A DNA stretch of 6,742 bases from an uncultured Porphyromonadaceae bacterium. GTDB taxonomy: Bacteria; Bacteroidota; Bacteroidia; Bacteroidales; Muribaculaceae. Each line of letters begins with the position of its first letter. Position 1 is the stretch's first letter. Under the pieces are notes generated by a model that ran no database searches, was not told where the DNA came from, and saw only the letters and a program-made list of their open reading frames with translations. The position numbers and the translations under genes were made by a program. Shown piece after piece: positions 1 through 6,262 of the stretch. The stretch is taken from NCBI GenBank assembly GCA_947174735.1, contig CAMWKC010000118.1, forward strand, positions 1-6,742, written 5' to 3'.

Positions 1-35
1 TATATATCTAACACTACCGCCATCTAACCGGTTCA

Positions 36-61
36 GGCCGAACCCAAATTTGGCTTCGGCC
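36..61. repeat. 26-nt GC-capped palindrome, possible terminator of an upstream gene
   Basis: Arms GGCCGAA (36-42) and TTCGGCC (55-61) are exact reverse complements. Between them CCAAATTTGG (44-53) is itself a palindrome, so the whole 26 nt pairs except for a single C/C mismatch at 43/54. It lies in non-coding DNA about 80 nt before the first start codon. No T-run follows on either strand, so it is not a classic intrinsic terminator. It could end a gene lying left of the window, or act as a protein-binding site. Confidence 0.5.
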
Positions 62-70
62 CGCCCGGTC

Positions 71-105
71 TGTCTGGTAATATGTATTAAATACAGAGAT
101 AGACA
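71..105. repeat. nested short inverted repeat in the leader of the first gene
   Basis: An inner pair TGTATT (83-88) / AATACA (90-95) around one A is enclosed by an outer pair TGTCT (71-75) / AGACA (101-105). It ends 34 nt before the start codon at 140. It could be an operator or a leader hairpin, but short AT-rich palindromes arise by chance. I found no convincing TAnnTTTG promoter box in 62-139. Confidence 0.25.
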
Positions 106-139
106 TATAAATACCTCCACTATATAAAGATAAAAAACT

Positions 140-661
140 ATGAAAGCACACACTAATATCATAAAGAGTAGCCTCCGACTCATAACGTTGGCTCTCATGG
201 CAGTAGCCGGTATCAGTACAATATCAGCCCAAAGCAGTCTTCCGGCCCCCGGCAGCGGCGGTAGTTTTCAGCCCGCACCTGTCGGTCCGCCTCCTGTAGC
301 TCCAGGTATTCCCGGCAGCCCTCTTGGCCCAGGTGCTCCCGGCGGTCCGTTAGGACCGGGGTATATAGGTCCTAACGGAGCATTTATGAATGGTCCTAAC
401 TGGCAGAATGAAGGTGTCATCACTGTCATGGGGTGTGGTTATAACGTGTATGGCGACTGGACCACGATACCTATGAAAGTAAGTTATGAGTATAACGGAA
501 TGCAGTACGAAGTAACAGTGCTGAGCGCTTGGGAACCCTCAATGCAGATGTGGAATACCGGCATCGACACTCCTGCCTATAATACTACTTACTATACACA
601 CGGCAATACATATAACTTCTATGTAGTGCTTGCTTCAGGTACATACTATTTTAATCTGTAA
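140..661 (+). CDS. small secreted protein with Pro/Gly-rich linker, unknown function
   Basis: The 173-residue product begins with a clear signal peptide: Lys/Arg in the first 13 residues, a hydrophobic core at about 14-25, and a likely signal peptidase I site ISA|QS after Ala30. No lipobox Cys is present, so it should be periplasmic or exported rather than a lipoprotein. Residues 35-80 form a Pro/Gly-rich, probably unstructured linker that contains PLGPG twice (61-65 and 70-74). Residues 88-173 form a compact segment rich in Tyr, Trp and Asn with alternating beta-like patterning, one Cys (C99), and the end GTYYFNL. I do not recognise this domain. The start is supported by the signal peptide directly after it and by the A-rich leader (AAAAAAC) just upstream, which is usual for Bacteroidetes genes without a Shine-Dalgarno. 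The gene converges on the receptor gene with a 9-nt gap, so the two are not co-transcribed. Gene reality is well supported; function is unknown. Confidence 0.8.
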   Translation: MKAHTNIIKSSLRLITLALMAVAGISTISAQSSLPAPGSGGSFQPAPVGPPPVAPGIPGSPLGPGAPGGPLGPGYIGPNGAFMNGPNWQNEGVITVMGCGYNVYGDWTTIPMKVSYEYNGMQYEVTVLSAWEPSMQMWNTGIDTPAYNTTYYTHGNTYNFYVVLASGTYYFNL

Positions 662-670
662 GTAGGTTTA

Positions 671-3142
671 TTACATTTCCGCTTCACCGGCATAGCCCGA
701 GCCATTATCCATAGCGTCTGTATCCGGCTCTCCGTTGGGACGACGCTGTGGTTTTTGTTTCATATTACCAAAGGCATATTTTACTGTCAGACGTACATTG
801 CGGCCACCGCGCCAGCGTTCGCTGTACTGACTGTACCCCGGTCCGTTGAGTGTGGATTTCCAACGGCGTGAGTCGAAGACGTCACGGCAATTTATTGATA
901 CGGACCAGTCGCCGAACACACGACGCAGGCCGGCATCTACGTCCCAACCGGCATCTCGCTGGCCTTGTGCTTCGAGCTGACGTGAATTATAGCGTCCGGT
1001 AGCCTGGAATGACAGTGACCATGGCAATTTGACGCTTGCCATAAGACGTGCATCCCACGCAAAGCTCTGCTGCTTGTCACGCGAGAGATGAAACTGCTGT
1101 CCTGTCGGGTCAGTATATGTATAATTCCATGCCGAAACGTGATTATTATAAAGATTTACGGTGGTGGTAAGGTCGAGTTTACCGTTGAAGAGGGAGTTCT
1201 TACCTACAATCTCGACACCTGAATTGGTATTATTAGCCACATTTGCCCATGTTGAATAGAGTATGTCGCCATCCATATAACTGATACGGTTCATGGTGTT
1301 GTTTGAAGTGCGCACGTATGCCGACAGCGAAATCATGTGCCATGTCCATGACTTGATATAGTTAAGCTCAAAGGCATTGGCGTACTGAGGTTCGAGTTCC
1401 GGATTACCGAACGATATGTTTGTTGCGTCCGATATGTTTCGGAACGAATTGAGCTGTCCTCCCCACGGACGTCGTATACGGCGGGTATAATTTATCTGTA
1501 CCTCATTATCGTGAGGTAACGAATATGATAAAAATAGTGAAGGGAAAAGAGCAAAATTATTCTTTTTATACCACTGTTGGTCCGCTTCAGTCTCTCCGAG
1601 ACCGAGTGATTTTGTCTTTATCTGCCATGCCTCACCGCGTACACCTGCCGAGAAACTGAAATCACTTACCTTACCTCCGAGAGTAGCGTAGAGAGCCGAA
1701 ATATCATTATTGTAGATAAAACGGTTTGTGAGGCCCGCATATAATACGGCGTCTTCAGGCGATGTGCCCTGCCATGTATCGACAGGACTATCCTCATGAC
1801 CGTAATTACCGTTGAAGCCTGCTTCAAGTTTGAGCCATGAGTTGAATTGGTTTGTATAGTCTATCTTAGCTTCCCACGAATTGACTCCTATTTCCTGTGT
1901 CTGTTCCTGATAAACATCTCGGTTCAGAGCTTCGTCAGCGTAATCGGGATGCTGAAGATAGGAGGTCCACGACGGTCCTCCCCAATGATTAAAGCTGGCT
2001 GTGACGTCAAGGGTATGATTATCGCTCCAGCGGTGTGTGTAGTTAAGCTCGCCGTGTCCGCCGCGGTTGTTGCCGTTGCTGCGGGTAAGCTGTGAATTGG
2101 ATCTCCACATACCGGGCATATCGGTAGTGTATGTTGTCAGAGAATGACTCCAACGGTGACCGAACATACCGAATCCACTCAGGCCTATATCATCATTATC
2201 GGTAATGTGATACGTGGCACCGAGACGCACAAAGATATTATTACCGTGATTAGGACTTGAAGCGTCTGAATTAAGGAATGTTCCATCGTCCATAGTGCGG
2301 CGTGTAATACTGCCGCCGGTATTATGACGCATACGGAAACCGATACCGGCAAAGACATCCCATTTCGAAGCGTTGACATTGATGTTGAAGCCTGCATTAC
2401 CGCCTCCACGGGTATTGGCTCCTATCTCGGCACTACCGAAATATCCTGCTTTACGGTTTTTCTTAAGTATGATATTGATTATACCGGCTGTACCTTCAGG
2501 ACTGTACTTGGCTGAAGGGTTGGTGACAACTTCGATACGGTCAATAGTCTCGGCTGGTATCTGTTCGAGTATTTGTGCACGGTTATCAGCCGACAGACCT
2601 GATTCCTTACCGTTAATCCATACCGTTACCGAGGAATTGCCGCGCAGTGATACTTCACCATCTTGATCGACCTCGACTGACGGGATAGACTCCAACAACT
2701 CTGAAGCCGACTGACCTGCGGAAGCTATATTTGAATCGACTGTGAATACTTTCTTATCCAGTTCGAAGCGCATCTGGCTGCGTACACCTTCAACTACGAC
2801 TTCCTGGAGCACTTTGGTGTCGTTGGCAAGACGCAGAGTGCCCAAGTCCACATTAGAGCCGGATATTGTCACCGGCCGTTCCTGATCAATACTGCCGAGA
2901 TTTATTACTTTGACTATATATTTGCCGTCAGCTACGCCTGAAAGCGTAAAACTGCCGTCGGTATCGGTAGTAGCAACTATAGGCAAAGGTTTACCGGTGT
3001 CAGGATTTACCAGCTGCACAGTAGCGAAATCGATAGCTTCGCCTGTGTCTTTATTGATTACCTTGCCTGATATGTCACCTTTTGCATTTGCTAACAGAGG
3101 AAGCGTCAGCAATAGGGTAGAGATATAAAATCGTGACTGCAT
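671..3142 (-). CDS. TonB-dependent receptor-like outer-membrane beta-barrel protein (OMP_b-brl_3 type)
   Basis: This 823-residue protein has a signal peptide (1-20, cleavage after LANA). A CarboxypepD_reg-like beta-sandwich follows at about 23-105 (ISGKVINKDTGEAIDFATV start), then a short linker with EVVVEG (114-119) that resembles a TonB-box region. The plug domain spans about 125-228, with SASELLESIPSVEVD and IDRIEVVTNPSAKYSPEGTA as clear signatures. The remaining part, to about 791, is the beta-barrel and includes the family motif FGNPELEPQYANAFEL (578-593). The last predicted strand is VRLTVKYAF (783-791), followed by a polar 32-residue tail rich in Arg, Pro and Asp. Length and domain order match the Bacteroidetes outer-membrane beta-barrel family related to SusC-like receptors but smaller. 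Such proteins sit in the outer membrane, and many are presumed to take up ligands using TonB energy; the substrate here cannot be told. No SusD partner, sigma/anti-sigma pair or glycoside hydrolase is adjacent, so this is not a visible polysaccharide utilisation locus. The gene lies downstream of a large hairpin and probably has its own promoter. Confidence 0.92.
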   Translation of the reverse strand: MQSRFYISTLLLTLPLLANAKGDISGKVINKDTGEAIDFATVQLVNPDTGKPLPIVATTDTDGSFTLSGVADGKYIVKVINLGSIDQERPVTISGSNVDLGTLRLANDTKVLQEVVVEGVRSQMRFELDKKVFTVDSNIASAGQSASELLESIPSVEVDQDGEVSLRGNSSVTVWINGKESGLSADNRAQILEQIPAETIDRIEVVTNPSAKYSPEGTAGIINIILKKNRKAGYFGSAEIGANTRGGGNAGFNINVNASKWDVFAGIGFRMRHNTGGSITRRTMDDGTFLNSDASSPNHGNNIFVRLGATYHITDNDDIGLSGFGMFGHRWSHSLTTYTTDMPGMWRSNSQLTRSNGNNRGGHGELNYTHRWSDNHTLDVTASFNHWGGPSWTSYLQHPDYADEALNRDVYQEQTQEIGVNSWEAKIDYTNQFNSWLKLEAGFNGNYGHEDSPVDTWQGTSPEDAVLYAGLTNRFIYNNDISALYATLGGKVSDFSFSAGVRGEAWQIKTKSLGLGETEADQQWYKKNNFALFPSLFLSYSLPHDNEVQINYTRRIRRPWGGQLNSFRNISDATNISFGNPELEPQYANAFELNYIKSWTWHMISLSAYVRTSNNTMNRISYMDGDILYSTWANVANNTNSGVEIVGKNSLFNGKLDLTTTVNLYNNHVSAWNYTYTDPTGQQFHLSRDKQQSFAWDARLMASVKLPWSLSFQATGRYNSRQLEAQGQRDAGWDVDAGLRRVFGDWSVSINCRDVFDSRRWKSTLNGPGYSQYSERWRGGRNVRLTVKYAFGNMKQKPQRRPNGEPDTDAMDNGSGYAGEAEM

Positions 3143-3185
3143 GAGATAAGTAATGGCGTTTTTTCAGTAAGAGTGACACTCGGAT

Positions 3186-3246
3186 ATTGCAAAAGTTTAG
3201 CGCCTGTTACACAAAAAAGGTGTAACAGGCGCTAAACTTTTGCAAT
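3186..3246. terminator. perfect 27-bp inverted repeat, probable terminator of the DUF975 gene
   Basis: Arms 3186-3212 and 3220-3246 are exact reverse complements over 27 nt, with a 7-nt loop (AAAAAAG on the + strand, so CTTTTTT in the leftward transcript). The hairpin begins 26 nt after the stop codon of the leftward membrane-protein gene and ends 43 nt before the start of the receptor gene. That position fits a transcription terminator separating two tandem leftward genes. No T-run follows the stem on the - strand, so termination strength is inferred. It could instead be an mRNA 3'-end stabiliser or a remnant of a small inverted-repeat element. Confidence 0.6.
3189..3197 (-). promoter_or_regulatory. 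weak candidate -7 box for the receptor gene, inside the hairpin arm
   Basis: On the - strand AACTTTTGC (3197 down to 3189) differs from the Bacteroidetes -7 consensus TAnnTTTGC at one fixed base and lies 46 nt upstream of the receptor ATG. A TTTG (3215-3212) is present upstream, but only 14 nt away, which is short of the usual spacing of about 19-21 nt. The whole box lies in the inverted-repeat arm. Confidence 0.25.
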
Positions 3247-3272
3247 CAGATGTTTTAATTTCTATGTTTGCC

Positions 3273-3845
3273 TCAGAATGTACCGTAGCGTAGCTGACGA
3301 TAGAAATATAACTGAGTTATAAGCATATAAGGTGTCAGCCAAAGAAAACCTATACCACATGTAAGAGAGGCGAGCAAAATCCAGAGTATGAAGCGGAAGT
3401 TAAGACAGAAAAATTCCCATTTATGACCGTTCATCATATTCCAGCTTAGTTTCAGAGCATCTATACCTGAGATATTAGGATCGTCAGCCATAATGAAGAA
3501 GGTCATACCAAGACCGCAGGCAGCTATTATACCGGGTACTATCAGCAGAGCTATGCCGATAGAGACAGCTAATGTATAAATCAGTCCGGCTACTAATGTC
3601 TCTACAAAACGGTTGAAACCTTTGAAGAGAAGGTCAAGATTATTGACACGTGTGTCGGCCAGACACATGAGATAAAGCACGAGACCGAAGAGCATCGGAC
3701 CGGCTATTACCAGTTCCAATACATAAGTAGTGCTGGCAGCTCCGACAATGACCATATAGATCAGTGTGGCGACTACGGCATTGAGCCAGTTGCCCGATAA
3801 GGCATTACGGGCTTTTTCCATCATCGCGGTGTGTGTTGTATTCAT
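3273..3845 (-). CDS. DUF975-family integral membrane protein
   Basis: The 190-residue protein is highly hydrophobic, with predicted membrane segments near residues 21-37, 43-62, 82-104, 105-120 and 148-180. The C-terminal block ALKLSWNMMNGHKWEFFCLNFRF (starting at 130), followed by SLTCGIGFLWLTPYM, is the typical signature of the DUF975 (PF06161) predicted membrane proteins. So are the N-terminal block with ALSGNW and the internal LFKGFNRF (73-80). The family has no established biochemical function that I can name; it is likely an inner-membrane protein. The start at 3845 is preferred because it leaves the usual short polar N-terminus and lies 28 nt downstream of a near-perfect promoter box; Met8 or Met9 are possible but less likely. 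The stop is TGA, and a long hairpin follows 26 nt later. The gene is divergent from the OPT transporter and appears monocistronic. Confidence 0.85.
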   Translation of the reverse strand: MNTTHTAMMEKARNALSGNWLNAVVATLIYMVIVGAASTTYVLELVIAGPMLFGLVLYLMCLADTRVNNLDLLFKGFNRFVETLVAGLIYTLAVSIGIALLIVPGIIAACGLGMTFFIMADDPNISGIDALKLSWNMMNGHKWEFFCLNFRFILWILLASLTCGIGFLWLTPYMLITQLYFYRQLRYGTF

Positions 3846-3872
3846 AAGCAGGAATTATATGTGTGAGACACT

Positions 3873-3881
3873 GCAAAAGTA
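3873..3881 (-). promoter_or_regulatory. Bacteroidetes-type -7 box for the DUF975 gene
   Basis: On the - strand the sequence TACTTTTGC (3881 down to 3873) matches the -7 consensus TAnnTTTGC exactly. It lies 27 nt before the ATG at 3845, implying a 5' leader of about 20 nt. The matching -33 element is poor: TTTC (3905-3902) stands about 20 nt upstream where TTTG is expected. Confidence 0.6.
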
Positions 3882-3990
3882 CAACATAAATTCGAGATAA
3901 TGAAACATTGATTGGCTTTGTAAAAGGAAGAAAACATAAAAATAGATGTAAAAAACACTCCGGTAAGCCTGTGAATTGCTAAAAAATGTG

Positions 3991-3999
3991 TATATTCGC
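3991..3999 (+). promoter_or_regulatory. candidate -7 box for the OPT transporter gene
   Basis: TATATTCGC matches TAnnTTTGC with one substitution (C for T). It would start transcription near 4005 and give an untranslated leader of about 80 nt before the ATG at 4088. No good TTTG lies at the expected -33 distance; CCTG (3968-3971) is the only weak candidate at 19 nt spacing. The leader contains a small CCGAA/TTCGG palindrome (4000-4011) and ends in an A/C-rich stretch without a Shine-Dalgarno. Confidence 0.4.
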
Positions 4000-4087
4000 C
4001 CGAAAATTCGGTTGCCGCTCTCTTTCTTACCTCTCTAAGCCGGATTTGCCTACGTGTGACACAACTAACTAAACCCAACAATAACCC

Positions 4088-6061
4088 ATGAGTACAAACG
4101 AAGAAAACCTTACCACCGGCACCGGTCTGCCCGAGAACGCCTTCCGCGAACTCGGCGCCGACGAGCAATACGTACCGGTGATGGAGCCGGCTCACGACCA
4201 ACGCGAGGTGACTCCTTACTCAGTCATTACCGGTCTGGTGATGGCTATCGTCTTCAGTGCGGCCGCTGCTTACCTTGGTCTTAAGGTAGGACAGGTGTTT
4301 GAGGCTGCAATTCCTATCGCTATAATCGCTGTCGGACTTTCGAATGCCTTGGGCAAGAAGAACGCTCTTGGCCAGAATGTCATCATACAGTCGATTGGCG
4401 CCTGTTCGGGTGTGATAGTGGCTGGTGCCATTTTCACGCTTCCGGCATTGTTCATACTTCAGGCTTCCTATCCTGACATTATGGTCGAGTTTTATCAGAT
4501 CTTCCTGAGCTCGCTGTTAGGTGGTATCTTGGGTATTTTGTTCTTCATTCCTTTCCGCCGTTACTTTGTTAAGGACATGCACGGCAAGTATCCCTTTCCG
4601 GAGGCTACAGCTACCACACAGGTGCTTGTGTCTGCGCAGTCTGCCGGCTCCGAAGGTGGTCAGGCTAAGACACTGATAGTAGCTTCACTTGTAGGCGGTA
4701 TCTATGATTATTTAGTAGCTACATTCGGCTGGTGGGCTGAGACAATAACCTCGACAGCTTCGGCTGCCGGTCAGGCGGTTATGGAGAAGACTAAACTCGT
4801 CCTGAGCTGCAACACCGGTGCGGCGCTGTTAGGCTTAGGTTATATCGTAGGTCTTAAATACGCCTTTGTCATCTTCGCCGGTTCTATTTTCGTATGGTGG
4901 ATAGTCATACCGCTTATGGGTACTTATGGCTCGGCCGAATTTGCTGCTATGGCTCCCGACGCCATCTTCAAGGATTACGCCCGTATGATAGGTATCGGCG
5001 GTATCGCTATGGCCGGTGTCATTGGTATCATCAAGTCGTGGGGCATAATAATGCAAGCTGTAGGCTTGGCTGCCCGCGAACTTAAAGGTAAGAGCTCAGG
5101 CGCTAAAGAAGTACGTTGGCAGCAGGACATCTCGATGAAGCATATCGTATTCTTCATCGTCATCGCACTCGTGGCTGTACTGCTGTTCTTCTGGTTTGGC
5201 GTTATCAGCACATTCTGGCAGGCTGCTGTAGCATGGCTTGTGGTTGTAGTCATTGCCTTCCTGTTTACTACCGTTGCCGCTAATGCTATCGCTATCGTGG
5301 GTAGTAACCCTGTATCAGGTATGACTCTTATGACCCTTATTATCGCTTCAGCTATTTTCGTTGCAATCGGTCTTAGCGGTACAAGCGGTATCGTAGCCTC
5401 GATGGTAATCGGTGGTGTTGTCTGTACAGCTCTTTCAATGGCCGGTGGTTTCGTAACCGACCTTAAGATTGGTTACTGGCTCGGTTCTACTCCCAAGAAA
5501 CAGGAAAGCTGGAAATTCCTTGGAACTCTCGTATCTGCTGCCACTGTCGGTGGTGTTATCATGGTGCTCAATCAGGTTTACGGCTTCTCCGGTGAGAACG
5601 CACTCGTAGCACCTCAGGCCAACGCTATGGCTAAGGTTATCGAACCTCTCATGATGGGTGGTGATACCCCTTGGATACTTTACATGGTAGGTGCTATCCT
5701 TGCCCTTATCCTCAACTGGCTCGGCGTACCCGCTCTGGCTTTCTGCCTCGGTATGTTCATACCCCTGTCACTCAATACCCCGATGCTTGTCGGAGGAGCT
5801 GTTGCCTACTTCGTTAGCAACCGCAGTGACGACCAGGCCGTCAACGACGCCCGTCGTGATCGCGGTACCCTCATCGCCTCCGGCCTTATCGCCGGTGGTG
5901 CCCTCTTCGGCGTATTCGCCGCCATAACCCGTTTCGCCGGCTTCGAATACCAAAACCCCGTCCCCTTCGAAACCTGCCAGATCCTCGGCTGTGTCGCCTA
6001 CGCCCTCCTCATCATCTACCTCATCTGGGACGCCCGTCGTGCTAAACCCCTGACCCGCTAA
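4088..6061 (+). CDS. OPT-family oligopeptide transporter
   Basis: This 657-residue polytopic inner-membrane protein belongs to the bacterial branch of the oligopeptide transporter family (TCDB 2.A.67), thought to be proton-coupled importers of small peptides. The cytosolic N-terminus has the typical GLPENAFREL block (13-22). The hallmark GKYPFPEATATTQ motif is at 166-178. NPVSGMT (407-413), the conserved TDLKIGYWLGSTPKKQE block (457-473) and IPLSLNTPMLVGG (558-570) follow. About fifteen membrane spans can be drawn, roughly 43-63, 69-88, 97-124, 133-157, 196-217, 243-279 (two), 298-325, 352-405 (two), 413-452 (two), 477-498, 527-577 (two or three), 594-616 and 630-648. Length is normal for the family and no motif is missing. 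The start is supported by the conserved N-terminal block beginning soon after it. The gene is single, divergent from the DUF975 gene, and followed 4 nt after its stop by a strong hairpin. The substrate is unproven; peptide or metal-chelate import are both possible for the wider family. The final 79 codons use C-ending codons far more than the middle of the gene. Confidence 0.95.
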   Translation: MSTNEENLTTGTGLPENAFRELGADEQYVPVMEPAHDQREVTPYSVITGLVMAIVFSAAAAYLGLKVGQVFEAAIPIAIIAVGLSNALGKKNALGQNVIIQSIGACSGVIVAGAIFTLPALFILQASYPDIMVEFYQIFLSSLLGGILGILFFIPFRRYFVKDMHGKYPFPEATATTQVLVSAQSAGSEGGQAKTLIVASLVGGIYDYLVATFGWWAETITSTASAAGQAVMEKTKLVLSCNTGAALLGLGYIVGLKYAFVIFAGSIFVWWIVIPLMGTYGSAEFAAMAPDAIFKDYARMIGIGGIAMAGVIGIIKSWGIIMQAVGLAARELKGKSSGAKEVRWQQDISMKHIVFFIVIALVAVLLFFWFGVISTFWQAAVAWLVVVVIAFLFTTVAANAIAIVGSNPVSGMTLMTLIIASAIFVAIGLSGTSGIVASMVIGGVVCTALSMAGGFVTDLKIGYWLGSTPKKQESWKFLGTLVSAATVGGVIMVLNQVYGFSGENALVAPQANAMAKVIEPLMMGGDTPWILYMVGAILALILNWLGVPALAFCLGMFIPLSLNTPMLVGGAVAYFVSNRSDDQAVNDARRDRGTLIASGLIAGGALFGVFAAITRFAGFEYQNPVPFETCQILGCVAYALLIIYLIWDARRAKPLTR

Positions 6062-6065
6062 TATT

Positions 6066-6113
6066 TTAATTGTCGCAGTTATAGAAACCGACTTCTATAA
6101 CTGCGACAATTAA
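6066..6113. terminator. perfect 21-bp inverted repeat, terminator of the OPT gene
   Basis: Arms 6066-6086 and 6093-6113 are exact reverse complements over 21 nt, with a 6-nt loop (ACCGAC). The stem begins 4 nt after the OPT stop codon. Its position directly after the gene makes a transcription terminator the best reading, although only a mixed sequence (GTTCTTACC) and no clean T-run follows. It also marks the point where the sequence turns AT-rich. Confidence 0.7.
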
Positions 6114-6140
6114 GTTCTTACCTAATCATAGGTATTTGAG

Positions 6141-6148
6141 TAACTTTG
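6141..6148 (+). promoter_or_regulatory. candidate -7 box upstream of the AT-rich partial gene
   Basis: TAACTTTG matches the Bacteroidetes TAnnTTTG exactly and would give a leader of roughly 105 nt before the ATG at 6263. No clear TTTG is found 19-21 nt upstream. The same stretch can also be read as a weak hairpin AACTT/AAGTT (6142-6146 / 6152-6156) followed by T residues to 6160, so a minor terminator is an alternative. In AT-rich DNA such matches are expected by chance. Confidence 0.35.
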
Positions 6149-6262
6149 ATCAAGTTTTTTAGTATAATAATATCATAAAATAGAATTACTCACCCTTTCT
6201 TCTATATACTCTATTTCTGTAAAAGAAATTTAAATATTTAACAAGCTACTAACTAATATATC

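Noticed and set aside
2..127. Frame open from the left edge to the TAA at 125-127, possibly the tail of an upstream gene
   Set aside because: It is only 41 codons, runs through two palindromes, and shows no protein-like pattern; chance is the simpler reading.
271..380. Tandem repeat or collagen gene fragment in the Pro/Gly-rich part of the first gene
   Set aside because: Only PLGPG recurs, twice, and no regular Gly-X-Y triplet register is kept; it is a low-complexity linker, not a collagen-like domain.
1847..2666. Several rightward open frames and one leftward alternative frame inside the receptor gene
   Set aside because: They lie within a gene whose own frame has clear plug and barrel motifs, and their translations show no domain or plausible start context.
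3186..3246. CRISPR repeat or insertion-sequence end
   Set aside because: There is a single inverted repeat with no spacer array, no transposase and no target-site duplication visible around it.
3842..4201. A 119-codon leftward open frame covering the divergent intergenic region and the start of the OPT gene
   Set aside because: It overlaps the conserved N-terminus of the OPT protein antisense, crosses both promoter-like boxes, and its translation looks like no family; it is best explained as chance.
4835..5953. Alternative-frame open stretches on both strands inside the OPT gene
   Set aside because: The OPT frame holds all family motifs; the others have skewed compositions (Ser/Thr/Pro or His/Tyr-rich) typical of shadow frames.
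6142..6160. Intrinsic terminator with T-run
   Set aside because: The stem is only five A/T-rich pairs and a far stronger hairpin has already ended the OPT gene; the site matches a promoter box better, though neither is certain.
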